This document shows, piece by piece, positions 26,928 to 36,805 of a stretch of DNA of 64,000 nt; position 1 is the first letter of the stretch, and each line of letters begins with the position of its first letter. A program made the translations under genes and the position numbers. Origin of the DNA: Paraburkholderia silvatlantica. Lineage in GTDB: Bacteria > Pseudomonadota > Gammaproteobacteria > Burkholderiales > Burkholderiaceae. Where the stretch lies: NCBI RefSeq assembly GCF_003096715.1, contig NZ_QEOL01000009.1, positions 186,001-250,000 on the forward strand, written 5' to 3'. The notes beneath the pieces were generated by a model. It saw nothing but the letters and a program-made list of their open reading frames with translations, had not been told where the DNA came from and ran no database searches.

Positions 26928-27263
26928 GGCAATCCCGTTTTGTTGAATTGAGTGGTAACCCCCTCATGCAACAGCCATGCCAGTTTTTACAACGCACTGT
27001 TTTGAAACGGGATCGGCATTTGCAACGCAGGTTACACGAGCCTCTTTTCCGACCCCACCGTGGAGATTTTTACAACGGTGCGGAAAAAATTTTGCGCGTG
27101 CCGGTCGGGAAAACCGTGGCCGCGAGAATCGGCCGCGATCCCGCATAGTGGGCGCGCAAGCGGCTTCCAGCAGGCTTTCAACGTTGCGCGCAGCGAGCAC
27201 GGACGCGGCGAGGTACGCATCTTGCGGACAGATGCCGCGACCACAACCAGAAAGGGAGTCACC
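26928..27263. other. Divergent intergenic region between rpoN and the BON gene
   Basis: About 335 bases, more AT-rich than neighbours, with several runs of A/T near 26980 and 27065-27100. It must contain the promoters of rpoN and the BON gene, but no -35/-10 or -24/-12 pair is convincing. No gene is supported. Confidence 0.5.
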
Positions 27264-27611
27264 ATGAAGCGCATCCTGATCCTCAAGACCGCGGCTGGCG
27301 CCGCCTGCATGACGTTCGCACTGGTCGCCGGTGCGCAGACCACGACGAACGGCTCCGCGCCTGCGGCCAGTTCGGAATCCGTGGGCCAGCACGTTGACGA
27401 CGCAACCATCACGACCAAGGTCAAGGCCGAACTGCTCGGCGCGAAGAACGTGAAGTCGGAGCACATCCACGTGAAGACGCGTAAGGGCGTGGTCTCGCTC
27501 ACCGGCACCGTGCCGAGCGCCGAGGACCGCGACAACGCCAAACAGGTCGTGGAAGGCGTCTCGGGCGTGACCTCGGTGAAGAACCATCTGAAAGTCTCGG
27601 CGGCGAGCTGA
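27264..27611 (+). CDS. Periplasmic BON-domain protein
   Basis: 115-residue exported protein: signal peptide about 1-24 (cleavage near AGA-QTT), a short Ser/Ala linker, and one BON domain about 45-112 (DDATITTKVKAELLG, KTRKGVVSLTGTVPS, VSGVTSVKNHLKV) as in OsmY. BON domains bind phospholipid membranes and often answer envelope or osmotic stress. AAAGGGAG lies 6 bases before the ATG at 27264; upstream in-frame ATGs lack any signal. Single gene between divergent rpoN and the convergent aldo-keto reductase. Confidence 0.88.
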   Translation: MKRILILKTAAGAACMTFALVAGAQTTTNGSAPAASSESVGQHVDDATITTKVKAELLGAKNVKSEHIHVKTRKGVVSLTGTVPSAEDRDNAKQVVEGVSGVTSVKNHLKVSAAS

Positions 27612-27717
27612 CCGGTCCGCCGGCAACCGGATCGATCCAGCCTCAGGCCAGACCGCGCCGGCGGCTTTCACCGCCGGCGCTTCTCATCCCCCTCTCCGTC
27701 CTTGCCTCATTCCCGCG

Positions 27718-28770
27718 TCACACCTCTTCCTGCCGCAATTGTCTGAGCTGCGCGCGCCGCTGCTCGCCCTGGCGCGCGAGCATCCAGCCCGGATACTCCG
27801 CGGGCAGTCCGCTCGCCTCGCCCAGCACGCCGAGCTCTTCGGCACTGAGCTTGACTTTCGTCGCGGCGATGTTGTCGTCGAGCTGGTCCACGCGTTTGGC
27901 GCCGACGATCACCGATGTGACCGCCTTCTGATGCAGCAGCCAGGCGAGCGCGATCTGCGCGACCGACACGCCTTTGGCCTGCGCGATCGGCCGCATCGCG
28001 TCCACGCAGTCCCATGCGCGCTCGCGGTTCACGGGCGGAAAATCGAACGTCGTGCGGCGGCTGCCCGCCTCGCCTTGCTGGTCGCGTCCGTACTTGCCGC
28101 TCAGGAGCCCGCCCGCGAGCGGACTCCAGACCATCAGGCCGAGCCCCTCGCTTTCCAGCATCGGCACGAGCTCGCGTTCGAGATCGCGCCCGGCGATGGT
28201 GTAATAGGCTTGCAGCGACTCGAAGCGCGCGAGCCCTTCGCGCTGCGCGATGCCGAGCGCCTTCACGATCTGCCAGGCCGCCCAGTTCGAAACGCCGGCG
28301 TAGCGCACATGTCCCTGCTGCACGAGCGTATCGAGCGCGCGCACCGTTTCCTCGATCGGGGTGACGGGGTCGAAGGCGTGAATCTGATAGAGGTCGATAT
28401 GGTCGAGCTGCAGGCGCTTCAAGCTCGCCTTCACGCCGTCCATGATGTGATAGCGCGTGGCGCCGCGCTCGTTCGGCGACGCGCCCATTTCGCCGAACAC
28501 CTTGGTCGCGATCACCACCTGCTCGCGCGGGATCTTGAGGTTCCTGAGCGCCTGCCCGGTGATCTGCTCGGAAACGCCTTGCGAGTAGACGTCGGCGGTA
28601 TCGATGAAATTGACGCCTGCATCCAGCGCGCGGCCAACGAGCCGTTCGGCGTCGGACTGCTGGAGATCGCCGATCTGGTTCCAGATGCCGGCGCCGCCGC
28701 CGAAGGTCATCGTGCCGAGGCAGAGTTCGGAAACGAACAGGCCGGTGCGGCCCAGGGGGTTGTAACGCAT
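27718..28770 (-). CDS. Aldo/keto reductase
   Basis: NADPH-dependent oxidoreductase with the (beta/alpha)8 fold, 350 residues, of the Kv-beta/YghZ-like subgroup. Catalytic tetrad seen: Asp and Tyr in DTADVYSQG, Lys in VVIATKVFG, His in DLYQIHAFD. The C-terminal cofactor-binding SVIVGAKRVDQLDDN segment is present. Start at MRYNPLGRTG with GGAG 9 bases upstream; the open frame runs 178 codons further without support. It is divergent from lhr. Substrate not predictable. Confidence 0.9.
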   Translation of the reverse strand: MRYNPLGRTGLFVSELCLGTMTFGGGAGIWNQIGDLQQSDAERLVGRALDAGVNFIDTADVYSQGVSEQITGQALRNLKIPREQVVIATKVFGEMGASPNERGATRYHIMDGVKASLKRLQLDHIDLYQIHAFDPVTPIEETVRALDTLVQQGHVRYAGVSNWAAWQIVKALGIAQREGLARFESLQAYYTIAGRDLERELVPMLESEGLGLMVWSPLAGGLLSGKYGRDQQGEAGSRRTTFDFPPVNRERAWDCVDAMRPIAQAKGVSVAQIALAWLLHQKAVTSVIVGAKRVDQLDDNIAATKVKLSAEELGVLGEASGLPAEYPGWMLARQGEQRRAQLRQLRQEEV

Positions 28771-29011
28771 GGTGTGACTCCGTCGTGGTTCGAGGGAAAG
28801 CCCAACGCGGCGAGGATACTGCGTTCGCGCCGCGCCTGCCCGACGGCCGCCACGGCTTGAAACGCCGCAAGGCGGCCGTACCTTCCTGCTTGCGCACCGC
28901 AACGCCCGCACCCGGCCCGCCCCGCGCCAGGCAGACGCGCACGAAAGCTGCGAGACTGGCAGACGTGCAATGCCGCCTTCTCTGCCGCTTTTTTTGCCGC
29001 ACACCGCCCGC

Positions 29012-32000
29012 ATGACAACGCCTTCGCCCGCATCCGATCCGCAAGCGTCTGAAGCCGCCGCCAATCCCGACGGCGCGCAAAGCGGCGTGCTCGCGCGCTT
29101 CCATCCGGCCGTGGCCGGCTGGTTCCGGCGCAGCTTCGACGCGCCCACTGCCGCGCAATGCGCCGCGTGGCCGCTCATCGCGAGCCGGCGCGCGACGCTG
29201 GTGGCCGCCCCGACCGGCTCGGGCAAGACGCTCACCGCCTTTCTCGCCGCGCTCGACGAACTGGTGCGAGAAGGCCTCGCGAACGGCGGCGCGCTGCCCG
29301 ACACGACGCTCGTCGTCTACGTGTCGCCGCTCAAGGCGCTCTCCAACGACATCCGGCTCAATCTCGAACGGCCGCTCGAAGGTATCGGCGAGGAACTCGC
29401 GCGACTTGGCTTGCCGCCAGTCGAAATCCGCACCGCGGTGCGCACTGGCGATACGCCGCAGCCCGAGCGCGCGGCGCTCCGAAAACGCGCGCCGCACATT
29501 CTCGTCACGACGCCCGAATCGCTCTACGTGCTGCTCGGCTCCGAATCGGGCCGCCGCATGCTGGCGAGCACGCGCAGCGTGATCGTCGACGAGATTCACG
29601 CGCTCGCGGGCAACAAGCGCGGCTGCCATCTCGCCCTGAGCCTCGAGCGGCTCGACGCGCTGTGCGGCTCACGCCTGCTGCGCATCGGGCTGTCGGCCAC
29701 ACAAAAGCCGATCGAGACCGTCGCGCGCTTTCTGGTGGGCATGGGTAACGCGGCGCAGGATCGGGACGCGAACCCACCCGCGTGCGAGATCGTCGATGTG
29801 GGCCATACGCGCACGCGCGACCTTGCGATAGAAATACCGCCCGTGCCGCTGGAAGCCGTGATGGCGAACGACGTGTGGGAGCGCGTGTACGACCGCATGG
29901 CCGAACTCGTCGCCATGCACCGCACGACGCTCGTGTTCGTCAACACGCGCCGCATGGCCGAGCGCGTGGCGCGCCATCTCACCGACCGTCTGGGCGCCGA
30001 AGCCGTGGCCGCGCACCACGGCAGCCTCGCGCGCGAGCATCGTTTTCTCGCCGAGCAGCGGCTCAAGAGCGGCGATCTGCGCGTGCTCGTGGCGACGGCG
30101 TCGCTCGAACTGGGCATCGATATCGGCGATGTCGACCTCGTGTGCCAGATCGGCTCGCCGCGCTCGATCGCAGCCTTCCTGCAGCGCGTCGGGCGCTCCG
30201 GCCACCAGGTCGGCGGCGTGCCGAAAGGACGGATCTTCCCCACATCGCGCGACGACCTGATCGAATGCGCGGCGCTGCTGGATAGCGTGCGGCGCGGCGA
30301 ACTCGATCGTCTCGCACTACCGCAGGCGCCGCTCGATGTGCTCGCGCAGCAGATCGTCGCGGAAGTCGCCTGCGAGGCGTGGGAGGAAGATGCGCTCTAC
30401 GCGCTCGTGAAGCGCGCGACGCCGTGGGCCGCGCTCGGGCGCGCGCAGTTCGACGCCGTGCTGCGCATGCTCGCCGAGGGCTATACGAGCCGTCACGGGC
30501 CGCGCGCCGCCTACCTGCATCGCGACGTGGTGAGCCACACGCTGCGCGCGCGGCGCGGTGCGCGGCTCATCGCGCTCACATCGGGCGGCACGATTCCCGA
30601 CAACGCCGACTACTCGGTGCTGCTCGAACCGCAGGGCGTGCAGATCGGCACCGTCAACGAGGACTTCGCCATCGAAAGCCTGGCGGGCGATGTGTTCCAG
30701 CTCGGCAACGCCTCGTACCGGATCCTGCGCATCGAGGCGGGCCGCGTGCGCGTGGAGGACGCCCAGGGGCAGCCGCCCAACATTCCGTTCTGGCTCGGCG
30801 AGGCGCCGGGCCGCAGCGACGAGCTTTCGTTCGCGATTTCGCGGCTGCGCAAGCAGGTGGAAGCCGCGTTGATCGACGCGGGCGCAAACGCCGGCGCGAC
30901 GGATGACGCCGCGGCGAGCGCCGTCGTCGATCGCGCCACGGCGGCGCTCGCCGCTGCCCTCGAGATCGACGATGCCGCCGCACGCCAGATCGTCGAATAT
31001 CTTGCGCGCGCCCGCGCCGCGCTCACGGTGCTGCCCACCCAGGACACGCTCGTCATGGAGCGCTTTTTCGACGAGGCGGGCGGCACGCAGCTCGTGATCC
31101 ACACGCCGTTCGGCAGCCGCCTGAACCGCGCGTGGGGTCTCGCGCTGCGCAAGCGTTTTTGCCGTCAGTTCAACTTCGAATTGCAGGCGGCCGCGACCGA
31201 GGACGCCATCATCCTCTCGCTCACCGGCGCACACAGTTTCGCGCTGGACGAGGTGTGGCGCTATCTCCATTCGAACTCCGCAGAGCATCTGCTCGTGCAG
31301 GCGCTGCTCGACGCGCCGCTGTTCGGCGTGCGCTGGCGCTGGAATGCGACCACGTCGCTCGCGCTGCCGCGTCAGACCGGCGGGCGCAAGACGCCGCCGC
31401 AGATCCAGCGCATGCGCAGCGAAGACCTGCTCGCGGCCGTGTTTCCCGACCAGGTGGCGTGCGTCGAAAACATCGCGGGCGAGCGCGAAGTGCCGCGCCA
31501 TCCGCTCGTCGACCAGACGCTCGACGACTGCCTGCACGATGCCATGGATACCGAAGCATGGGTCGCGCTGCTGCGCCGCATCGAGGCGGGCGACCTGAAG
31601 CTCGTGGTGCGCGAACTGCCCGCGCCCTCGCCGCTCGCGGCCGAAATCCTCACCGCGCGCCCGTATGCGTTCCTCGACGACGCCCCAATCGAAGAACGCC
31701 GCACCCAGGCCGTGCTGTCGCGCCGCTGGAGCGACCCCGAATCCACCGACGATCTCGGCGCGCTGGACCCCGAAGCGATTGCGAGCGTGCGCGAAGAAGC
31801 CTGGCCGCAAGTGCGCGACGCCGACGAAATGCACGACGCGCTCACGAGCCTCGGCGCGCTGGCCGAAAGCGAGGCGCAGCAAGAGCCGCAGTGGCTCGCA
31901 TGGCTCGCCGATCTGGCGGCGGCGGGCCGCGCAACGCGGCTGCCGGTTGCGGACCGCGACGCGCTGTGGGTGGGCATCGAGCGGCTTGCGTGCGTGCAGG

Positions 32001-33652
32001 CCATCTATCCGCAGGCGCGGTGCGAGCCGCCGCTCACGCCGCCGCCTGAATACGCAGAGACGTGGACCGAGGACGCGGCGCTCGTCGAGATTGTGCGCGC
32101 GCGCCTGTCGGGCTTCGGGCCGCTCACGGTCGCGCAGGTGGCGCGGCCGCTCGCGCTGGAGGCGAGCGTGGCGGCGCTCGCGCTCACGCGCCTCGAAACC
32201 GAAGGCACCGTGATGCGCGGGCGCTTCACGCCGCAAGCGATGGGCGGCGGCCAGGAAGAATGGTGCGAACGCCATCTGCTCGCGCGCATCCACCGCTACA
32301 CGGTGCGCAAGCTGCGGCGCGAAATCGAGCCGGTCGAGCGTCACGACTTCATGCGCTTCCTGTTCGAATGGCAGCGCGTGGCGCCCGGCGCGCGCGGCTC
32401 GGGCCGCGACGCGCTGGCCGCCGTGCTCGACCAGCTCGAAGGCTGGGAAGCCTCGGCGCTCGCGTGGGAGGACGAAATCCTGCCGGCGCGCATCGACGAT
32501 TACACGCCCATGCTGCTCGACGAGCTGTGCCGCTCCGGGCGCCTCGCCTGGGCGCGCCTGCCGGCGCGCGCGGGGGCCGCGTCGACGGTGCGCAGCACAC
32601 CGGTCGTGCTGCTCGCGCGCCGCGAGCTGGCGCGCTGGATGGCGCTCGTCGAAACGACCGACACGGCCGGTCTGTCGGCGCGCGCGCAGCGCGTCTACGA
32701 GGCCCTGCTGCGGCACGGGGCGATGTTCTTCGACGAACTGGCCGCCGACGCGCACTTGCTAGGCGTCGAACTGGAGAACGCGCTCGGCGAACTGGTGGCG
32801 GCGGGCCTCGTCAACGCAGACAGCTTTGCCGGGCTGCGCGCGCTCGTGAAACCGGCGGCTCAGCGCAGCGCGCATCACGGCAGACGCCGGCCGCGCGGCT
32901 TCGGGCCGCTCGCGGGCGGCATGGCCGACGCGGGGCGCTGGGCGACGCTGCGGCGCGTCGAGCGGGCCAATCCGCAGGCCGATGCGATGGCCGATTCGTT
33001 GGCCGATTCGTTGGCCAGTTCGTTGGCCGCTCCGCTCGCGGATCTGGACGATGAAGCCGCGCTCGTCGAGACGGGATCGGCTGTATCGAATTCGGGCGCA
33101 GCAGCGGGCTCGCGCTCGCAGGCGCTTGCGCGTGCAAGGCAAACGGCCGCCGGCGCCGCGCGCCGCCCGCCCGCCGCCCCGGATCTGCTGGAGCACGTCG
33201 CCAATGTGCTGCTGCGACGTTACGGCGTGGTCAGTTGGCACCTGCTCGGTCGAGAGGCCGCGTGGCTGCCGCCCTGGCGCGATCTGCTGCGCGTGCTGCA
33301 TCGCATGGAGGCGCGCGGCGAGGTGCGAGGCGGACGCTTCGTCACCGGAATTTCGGGCGAACAGTTCGCGCTGCCCGAAGCCGTGGCGCTGCTGCGCGAC
33401 GTGCGGCGGCGCGCGGCGGCGCAAGGCGAAGGCGAAGGCGGCGTGCTCGTCTGCGTGAGCGCCGCCGATCCGCTCAATCTCCTCGGCACGCTGCTGCCCG
33501 GCGAGAAAGTGCCCGCGCTCGCCGGCAACCGCATCGTGTTCCGCGACGGCATGCCGGCCGCCACCCTGATTGCCGGCCGCTTCGGCTTTCTCGGCGAGTT
33601 CGACGAGAGCACGCGCGCCGAACTCCGCGCGCGGCTCGCCAAACCCTGGTGA
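29012..33652 (+). CDS. lhr: Large ATP-dependent helicase Lhr
   Basis: A 1546-residue superfamily-2 helicase acting on DNA or DNA:RNA hybrids during repair. Motifs: Walker A APTGSGKT near residue 65, DEIH box ([16 protein letters not shown]), SAT in GLSATQKPI, motif [11 protein letters not shown], then the Lhr-specific winged-helix and beta-barrel regions with long C-terminal extension typical of full-length Lhr. The ATG at 29012 places the PTAAQ region at the usual distance from the start; another in-frame ATG is at 28970 and neither has a strong ribosome-binding site. A 12-bp tandem repeat inserts an [12 protein letters not shown] linker near residue 1330. Confidence 0.93.
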   Translation: MTTPSPASDPQASEAAANPDGAQSGVLARFHPAVAGWFRRSFDAPTAAQCAAWPLIASRRATLVAAPTGSGKTLTAFLAALDELVREGLANGGALPDTTLVVYVSPLKALSNDIRLNLERPLEGIGEELARLGLPPVEIRTAVRTGDTPQPERAALRKRAPHILVTTPESLYVLLGSESGRRMLASTRSVIVDEIHALAGNKRGCHLALSLERLDALCGSRLLRIGLSATQKPIETVARFLVGMGNAAQDRDANPPACEIVDVGHTRTRDLAIEIPPVPLEAVMANDVWERVYDRMAELVAMHRTTLVFVNTRRMAERVARHLTDRLGAEAVAAHHGSLAREHRFLAEQRLKSGDLRVLVATASLELGIDIGDVDLVCQIGSPRSIAAFLQRVGRSGHQVGGVPKGRIFPTSRDDLIECAALLDSVRRGELDRLALPQAPLDVLAQQIVAEVACEAWEEDALYALVKRATPWAALGRAQFDAVLRMLAEGYTSRHGPRAAYLHRDVVSHTLRARRGARLIALTSGGTIPDNADYSVLLEPQGVQIGTVNEDFAIESLAGDVFQLGNASYRILRIEAGRVRVEDAQGQPPNIPFWLGEAPGRSDELSFAISRLRKQVEAALIDAGANAGATDDAAASAVVDRATAALAAALEIDDAAARQIVEYLARARAALTVLPTQDTLVMERFFDEAGGTQLVIHTPFGSRLNRAWGLALRKRFCRQFNFELQAAATEDAIILSLTGAHSFALDEVWRYLHSNSAEHLLVQALLDAPLFGVRWRWNATTSLALPRQTGGRKTPPQIQRMRSEDLLAAVFPDQVACVENIAGEREVPRHPLVDQTLDDCLHDAMDTEAWVALLRRIEAGDLKLVVRELPAPSPLAAEILTARPYAFLDDAPIEERRTQAVLSRRWSDPESTDDLGALDPEAIASVREEAWPQVRDADEMHDALTSLGALAESEAQQEPQWLAWLADLAAAGRATRLPVADRDALWVGIERLACVQAIYPQARCEPPLTPPPEYAETWTEDAALVEIVRARLSGFGPLTVAQVARPLALEASVAALALTRLETEGTVMRGRFTPQAMGGGQEEWCERHLLARIHRYTVRKLRREIEPVERHDFMRFLFEWQRVAPGARGSGRDALAAVLDQLEGWEASALAWEDEILPARIDDYTPMLLDELCRSGRLAWARLPARAGAASTVRSTPVVLLARRELARWMALVETTDTAGLSARAQRVYEALLRHGAMFFDELAADAHLLGVELENALGELVAAGLVNADSFAGLRALVKPAAQRSAHHGRRRPRGFGPLAGGMADAGRWATLRRVERANPQADAMADSLADSLASSLAAPLADLDDEAALVETGSAVSNSGAAAGSRSQALARARQTAAGAARRPPAAPDLLEHVANVLLRRYGVVSWHLLGREAAWLPPWRDLLRVLHRMEARGEVRGGRFVTGISGEQFALPEAVALLRDVRRRAAAQGEGEGGVLVCVSAADPLNLLGTLLPGEKVPALAGNRIVFRDGMPAATLIAGRFGFLGEFDESTRAELRARLAKPW
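32981..33028 (+). repeat. 12-bp tandem repeat inside lhr
   Basis: Four consecutive copies of a 12-base unit (GATGCGATGGCC, two exact GATTCGTTGGCC, AGTTCGTTGGCC), coding for [16 protein letters not shown]. Because the unit is a multiple of three, copy changes keep the frame. It lies in a poorly conserved linker. Confidence 0.8.
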
Positions 33653-33702
33653 AGCGCGCTGGACGAGCGCGGATGGGGTTGGCAGTTAGTTGCGTTACGC
33701 AC

Positions 33703-36210
33703 TTACGCGGAAGGCTTCATCACGTTGCGCGTGCCGTCGAAATGCCGGCGCACGCGCAGACCGTTCGCCACGACGAGCAGACTTGCGCCGACGTCGGCGA
33801 ACACGGCCATCCAGAGCGTAGCCTCGCCCGCCATCGCGAGCACGAGAAATACGGCCTTGATGCCGAGCGCAAGCGCGATGTTCTGCTTGAGCACGCCGGC
33901 GGTCTTGCGCGAGAGGCCGATGAACGCGGCGATCTTGCGCGGATCGTCGTCCATGATCGCAACGTCGGCGGTTTCGAGTGCGGTCGCGGTGCCCGCCGCG
34001 CCCATCGCGAAGCCGATATCGGCGCGCGCGAGCGCGGGCGCGTCGTTCACGCCGTCGCCGACCATTGCCGCCATGCCGTACTGCTTCGAGAGCGCGGCGA
34101 TCGCGTCCTGCTTGTCCTGAGGCAGCAGATTGCCGCGCGCGTCGTCGATGCCGAGTTGACCGGCAATCGCCCGCGCGGTCGACACGTTGTCGCCGGTCAG
34201 CATGACGGGCGTCACGCCGAGCGCGCGCAAGGCGCGCACGGCCGGTGCGCTTTCCGTACGCAGCGCGTCGGCCACGGCGAACACGGCGACGGCCTCCTGC
34301 GGCGCGCACAGCACGATCGCCGTCTTGCCCGCCCGTTCCAGCGTTGCCAGTTGGGCTTCGAGTTCGGGCGAGCACAAACCAAGCTCCTCCACCAGACGAT
34401 GATTGCCGAGACTCCAGAGCGTGCCGTCGATGCGGCCCTGCACGCCGCGGCCGTTCAGCACAGCGAACTGATCGACCGCGAGCAAGCGCGCGTTGGGCGC
34501 ACTCGCCCGCCAGCCTTCGACCACCGCACGGGCGACGGGGTGCGTGCTTGCATCGTCCAGGCTCGCGGCAATGCGCAGCGCCTCTTGCGGCGAAAGCGGC
34601 GCCTCGCAGGACTGACCAGCGGTGGCCAGCACCCGAACGGGCGCCGCGAGCGAGTCGGTCAGGACAGGTTCGCCGCGCGTGAGCGTGCCGGTCTTGTCGA
34701 GCGCGACGGCCTTGAGCAGCCGGCCGCGTTCGAGCCACACGCCGCCCTTCACGAGCATGCCGTGGCGCGCGGCGGCGGCAAGGCCGCTCACGACCGTCAC
34801 CGGCGTCGAGACGACGAGCGCGCACGGGCAGGCGATCACGAGCAGCACGAGCGCCTTGTAGAGCCACGCACTCCACGCGCCGCCGAACACGAGCGGCCCG
34901 GCAAGCGCCACCGCCACGGCGAGCACGACCACGGCCGGCGTGTAGTAGCGCGCGAACTGGTCGACGAAGCGCTGCGTGGGCGCGCGCTGCGCCTGCGCCT
35001 CCTGCACCGCCGCGGCGATGCGCGCGAGCGTGCTGTCCTTCGCGCCCGCGGTGACGAGCGCCTCGACCACGCCATCGACGACGATGCTGCCCGCGTACAG
35101 CACCGCGCCGGTCTCCTTGTCGACGGGCAGGCTTTCGCCCGTGATCGGCGCCTGATCGAGCGCGGCCCGGCCCGCGATCACGCGCGCGTCGAGCGGCACG
35201 CGCTGGCCGGTACGCACGCGAATACGGCTGCCGACAGCCACTTCGCCCACGGCGGATTCGCGCCATTGGCCTTGCCCGGGTGCGCCATCGCCGGCTTGCC
35301 AGACTTCGGCGGCTTCAGGCGCGAGCGCGGTCAGCGAGCGGATGGCCTGACGGGCGCGTTCGAGCGACAGCGCCTCGATTTCCTCCGCGAGGGCGAACAG
35401 GAAGACCACCATCGCCGCTTCAGGCCACTTGCCGATGGCAACGGCGCCGATCAACGCAAGCGACATCAGGAAATAAATATTGATCGTGACATTGCGCAGT
35501 GCGATCCAGCCCTTGCGCAGCGTGGGCAAACCCGCGCACACGATCGAGATGACTGCACAGGCGAGTACCAGCAGGCTGGTTTCCCGGCCAGTGCTCCAGG
35601 CGAGCACCTCGGCGCCTGCGGCTGCCACGCCGCTCACCGCCAGCAGCAGCTTCTGGCGCAGCGCGAGACCGGCCGGCGCAGGGGCGGCGGCTTGCGCGGA
35701 TGTACTGTCGTCCAGCGCACGCGGCGCCATGTCGAGCGCGCGCAGCGCGGCGACGACAGGCTGCGTATCGTCGAGCCGATGATGCACGGTCAGCTCGCGC
35801 GCGAGCAGGTCGAAGTCGAGGCGCACGACGCCCGGCATGGGCTCGAGCCGGTTGCGGATCAGACGCTCCTCGGTCGGGCAATCCATGTTTTCGATGCGCC
35901 AGCGCGCGCGGCGCGTGCCCTCGGGCGCCGGGTCCGCATTGCGCCGACCGTGCGGCGGAGTGCTGTGCGCCGCGCCGCCGTGACAGCAACCGTGAGCGTG
36001 TGCGTGACCTTCCGGCCCAGGTTGTCCATGGTGTCCGTGGTCATGGGCGTGTCGTTGATCTGTGCCATGGTCGTGCTCGTGCTGACACTCATGACCGCCG
36101 CACGCGCTCTCCACGCCGCCAGCCCCGTGAGCGCCGCCCACCGTCCGTTCCTCGTCACGCGCGCGCAGGCGCTGCGCAATGCCGGGCCGCGACGCGTTGC
36201 TCTGGTTCAT
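33703..36210 (-). CDS. Zn/Cd/Pb-translocating P1B-type ATPase
   Basis: Inner-membrane metal efflux pump of 835 residues. A His-rich N-terminal tail (HEHDHG, HAHDHGHH, HAHAHGCCHGG) is followed by a heavy-metal-associated-like domain with NMDCPTEE instead of the usual GMxCxxC, about six to eight membrane spans, actuator TGES, the CPC ion-site motif, phosphorylation motif DKTGTLT and hinge GDGVNDAP. These features place it with the ZntA/CadA/PbrA group. Start at MNQSNASRPG with GGGAGA 8 bases upstream. Divergent from a MerR regulator with a classical operator between them, so induction by Cd, Pb or Zn is expected. Confidence 0.93.
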   Translation of the reverse strand: MNQSNASRPGIAQRLRARDEERTVGGAHGAGGVESACGGHECQHEHDHGTDQRHAHDHGHHGQPGPEGHAHAHGCCHGGAAHSTPPHGRRNADPAPEGTRRARWRIENMDCPTEERLIRNRLEPMPGVVRLDFDLLARELTVHHRLDDTQPVVAALRALDMAPRALDDSTSAQAAAPAPAGLALRQKLLLAVSGVAAAGAEVLAWSTGRETSLLVLACAVISIVCAGLPTLRKGWIALRNVTINIYFLMSLALIGAVAIGKWPEAAMVVFLFALAEEIEALSLERARQAIRSLTALAPEAAEVWQAGDGAPGQGQWRESAVGEVAVGSRIRVRTGQRVPLDARVIAGRAALDQAPITGESLPVDKETGAVLYAGSIVVDGVVEALVTAGAKDSTLARIAAAVQEAQAQRAPTQRFVDQFARYYTPAVVVLAVAVALAGPLVFGGAWSAWLYKALVLLVIACPCALVVSTPVTVVSGLAAAARHGMLVKGGVWLERGRLLKAVALDKTGTLTRGEPVLTDSLAAPVRVLATAGQSCEAPLSPQEALRIAASLDDASTHPVARAVVEGWRASAPNARLLAVDQFAVLNGRGVQGRIDGTLWSLGNHRLVEELGLCSPELEAQLATLERAGKTAIVLCAPQEAVAVFAVADALRTESAPAVRALRALGVTPVMLTGDNVSTARAIAGQLGIDDARGNLLPQDKQDAIAALSKQYGMAAMVGDGVNDAPALARADIGFAMGAAGTATALETADVAIMDDDPRKIAAFIGLSRKTAGVLKQNIALALGIKAVFLVLAMAGEATLWMAVFADVGASLLVVANGLRVRRHFDGTRNVMKPSA

Positions 36211-36239
36211 AGCCGGGTTCTCCCAAAAATGACACAATC

Positions 36240-36270
36240 ATTGGACAGCCTGTAGCCACTACAGGGTCAA
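36240..36270 (-). promoter_or_regulatory. MerR-type promoter/operator of the metal ATPase
   Basis: On the minus strand a -35 TTGACC (36270-36265) is followed by a perfect dyad CCTGTAG-TGG-CTACAGG (36249-36265) and a weak -10 TCCAAT about 19 bases on. An overlong spacer filled by the dyad is the hallmark of MerR/CadR/PbrR promoters, where the metal-bound regulator untwists the DNA. Confidence 0.8.
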
Positions 36271-36292
36271 GTCATCTGGGAGAGCCGCGACC

Positions 36293-36769
36293 ATGCGAAT
36301 CGGTGAATTGGCGCGCCGCGCGCACTGCGACGTCGAAACGGTGCGCTTTTACGAGCGCGAAGGCCTGCTGGACGAGCCCGCGCGCGAAACCAACGGATAC
36401 CGCAGTTACACGGCCATGCACGCCACGCAACTCAGCTTCATCCGCCATTGCCGCTCGCTGGGCATCGGGCTCGCGGACATCCGCATGCTGCGCCGCTTCC
36501 AGGCCGATCCCAGCCAGCCCTGCGACGAAGTCAACGAATTGATCGACAGCCAGATCGAGAGCATTCATCAACAGATCGAAGCGATGCGCGTACTCGAGCA
36601 GCAATTGCGCTCGCTACGCGAGAGTTGCCATGCCCACCAGAGCAGCAGCGCGGAGTGCGGGATCATGAAGAGCCTCGAACAGCCTATCGACGAGGAAAGC
36701 TGCTCATGCCATGGCGACGGCCACGCTGCACAGGACGCGCCGCCTGCAGACGGCGCGCTTTTCCCCTAA
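36293..36769 (+). CDS. cadR: MerR-family Cd(II)/Pb(II)-responsive regulator
   Basis: 158-residue CadR/PbrR-type activator. N-terminal winged HTH (MRIGELARRAHCDVETVRFYEREGLL), dimerisation helix about 80-112 and the metal-site Cys residues at 77 (QPCDEV), 112 (ESCHAH) and 122 (AECGIM), plus a C-terminal Cys/His tail (SCSCHGDGHA) seen in CadR. This cysteine set is typical of Cd/Pb sensors rather than ZntR, where Zn ligands differ. It reads away from the ATPase gene across an 82-base gap holding the operator. Gene name by family; metal choice is inference. Confidence 0.88.
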   Translation: MRIGELARRAHCDVETVRFYEREGLLDEPARETNGYRSYTAMHATQLSFIRHCRSLGIGLADIRMLRRFQADPSQPCDEVNELIDSQIESIHQQIEAMRVLEQQLRSLRESCHAHQSSSAECGIMKSLEQPIDEESCSCHGDGHAAQDAPPADGALFP

Positions 36770-36783
36770 CCGCCACTAGCCGC

Positions 36784-36805
36784 TCAAGGGCCAGTCAAGG
36801 GCCAG
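36784..36805. repeat. 11-bp tandem duplication after the M20 peptidase stop
   Basis: Two exact copies of TCAAGGGCCAG followed by a partial third that includes the stop codon of the peptidase gene. On the minus strand each copy adds another TGA. Probably slippage of no functional effect. Confidence 0.7.

Noticed and set aside
26928..27263. Sigma-54 promoter before rpoN or the BON gene
   Set aside because: The CGGCATTTGCA stretch near 27015 does not keep the GG-N10-GC spacing.
30317..32755. 812-codon minus-strand frame opposite lhr
   Set aside because: Very long but composed of Arg/His/Ala-rich sequence without any motif; explained by third-position GC bias of lhr.
33235..36255. 1006-codon plus-strand frame opposite the metal ATPase
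   Set aside because: Antisense shadow; the ATPase has every P-type motif on the other strand.
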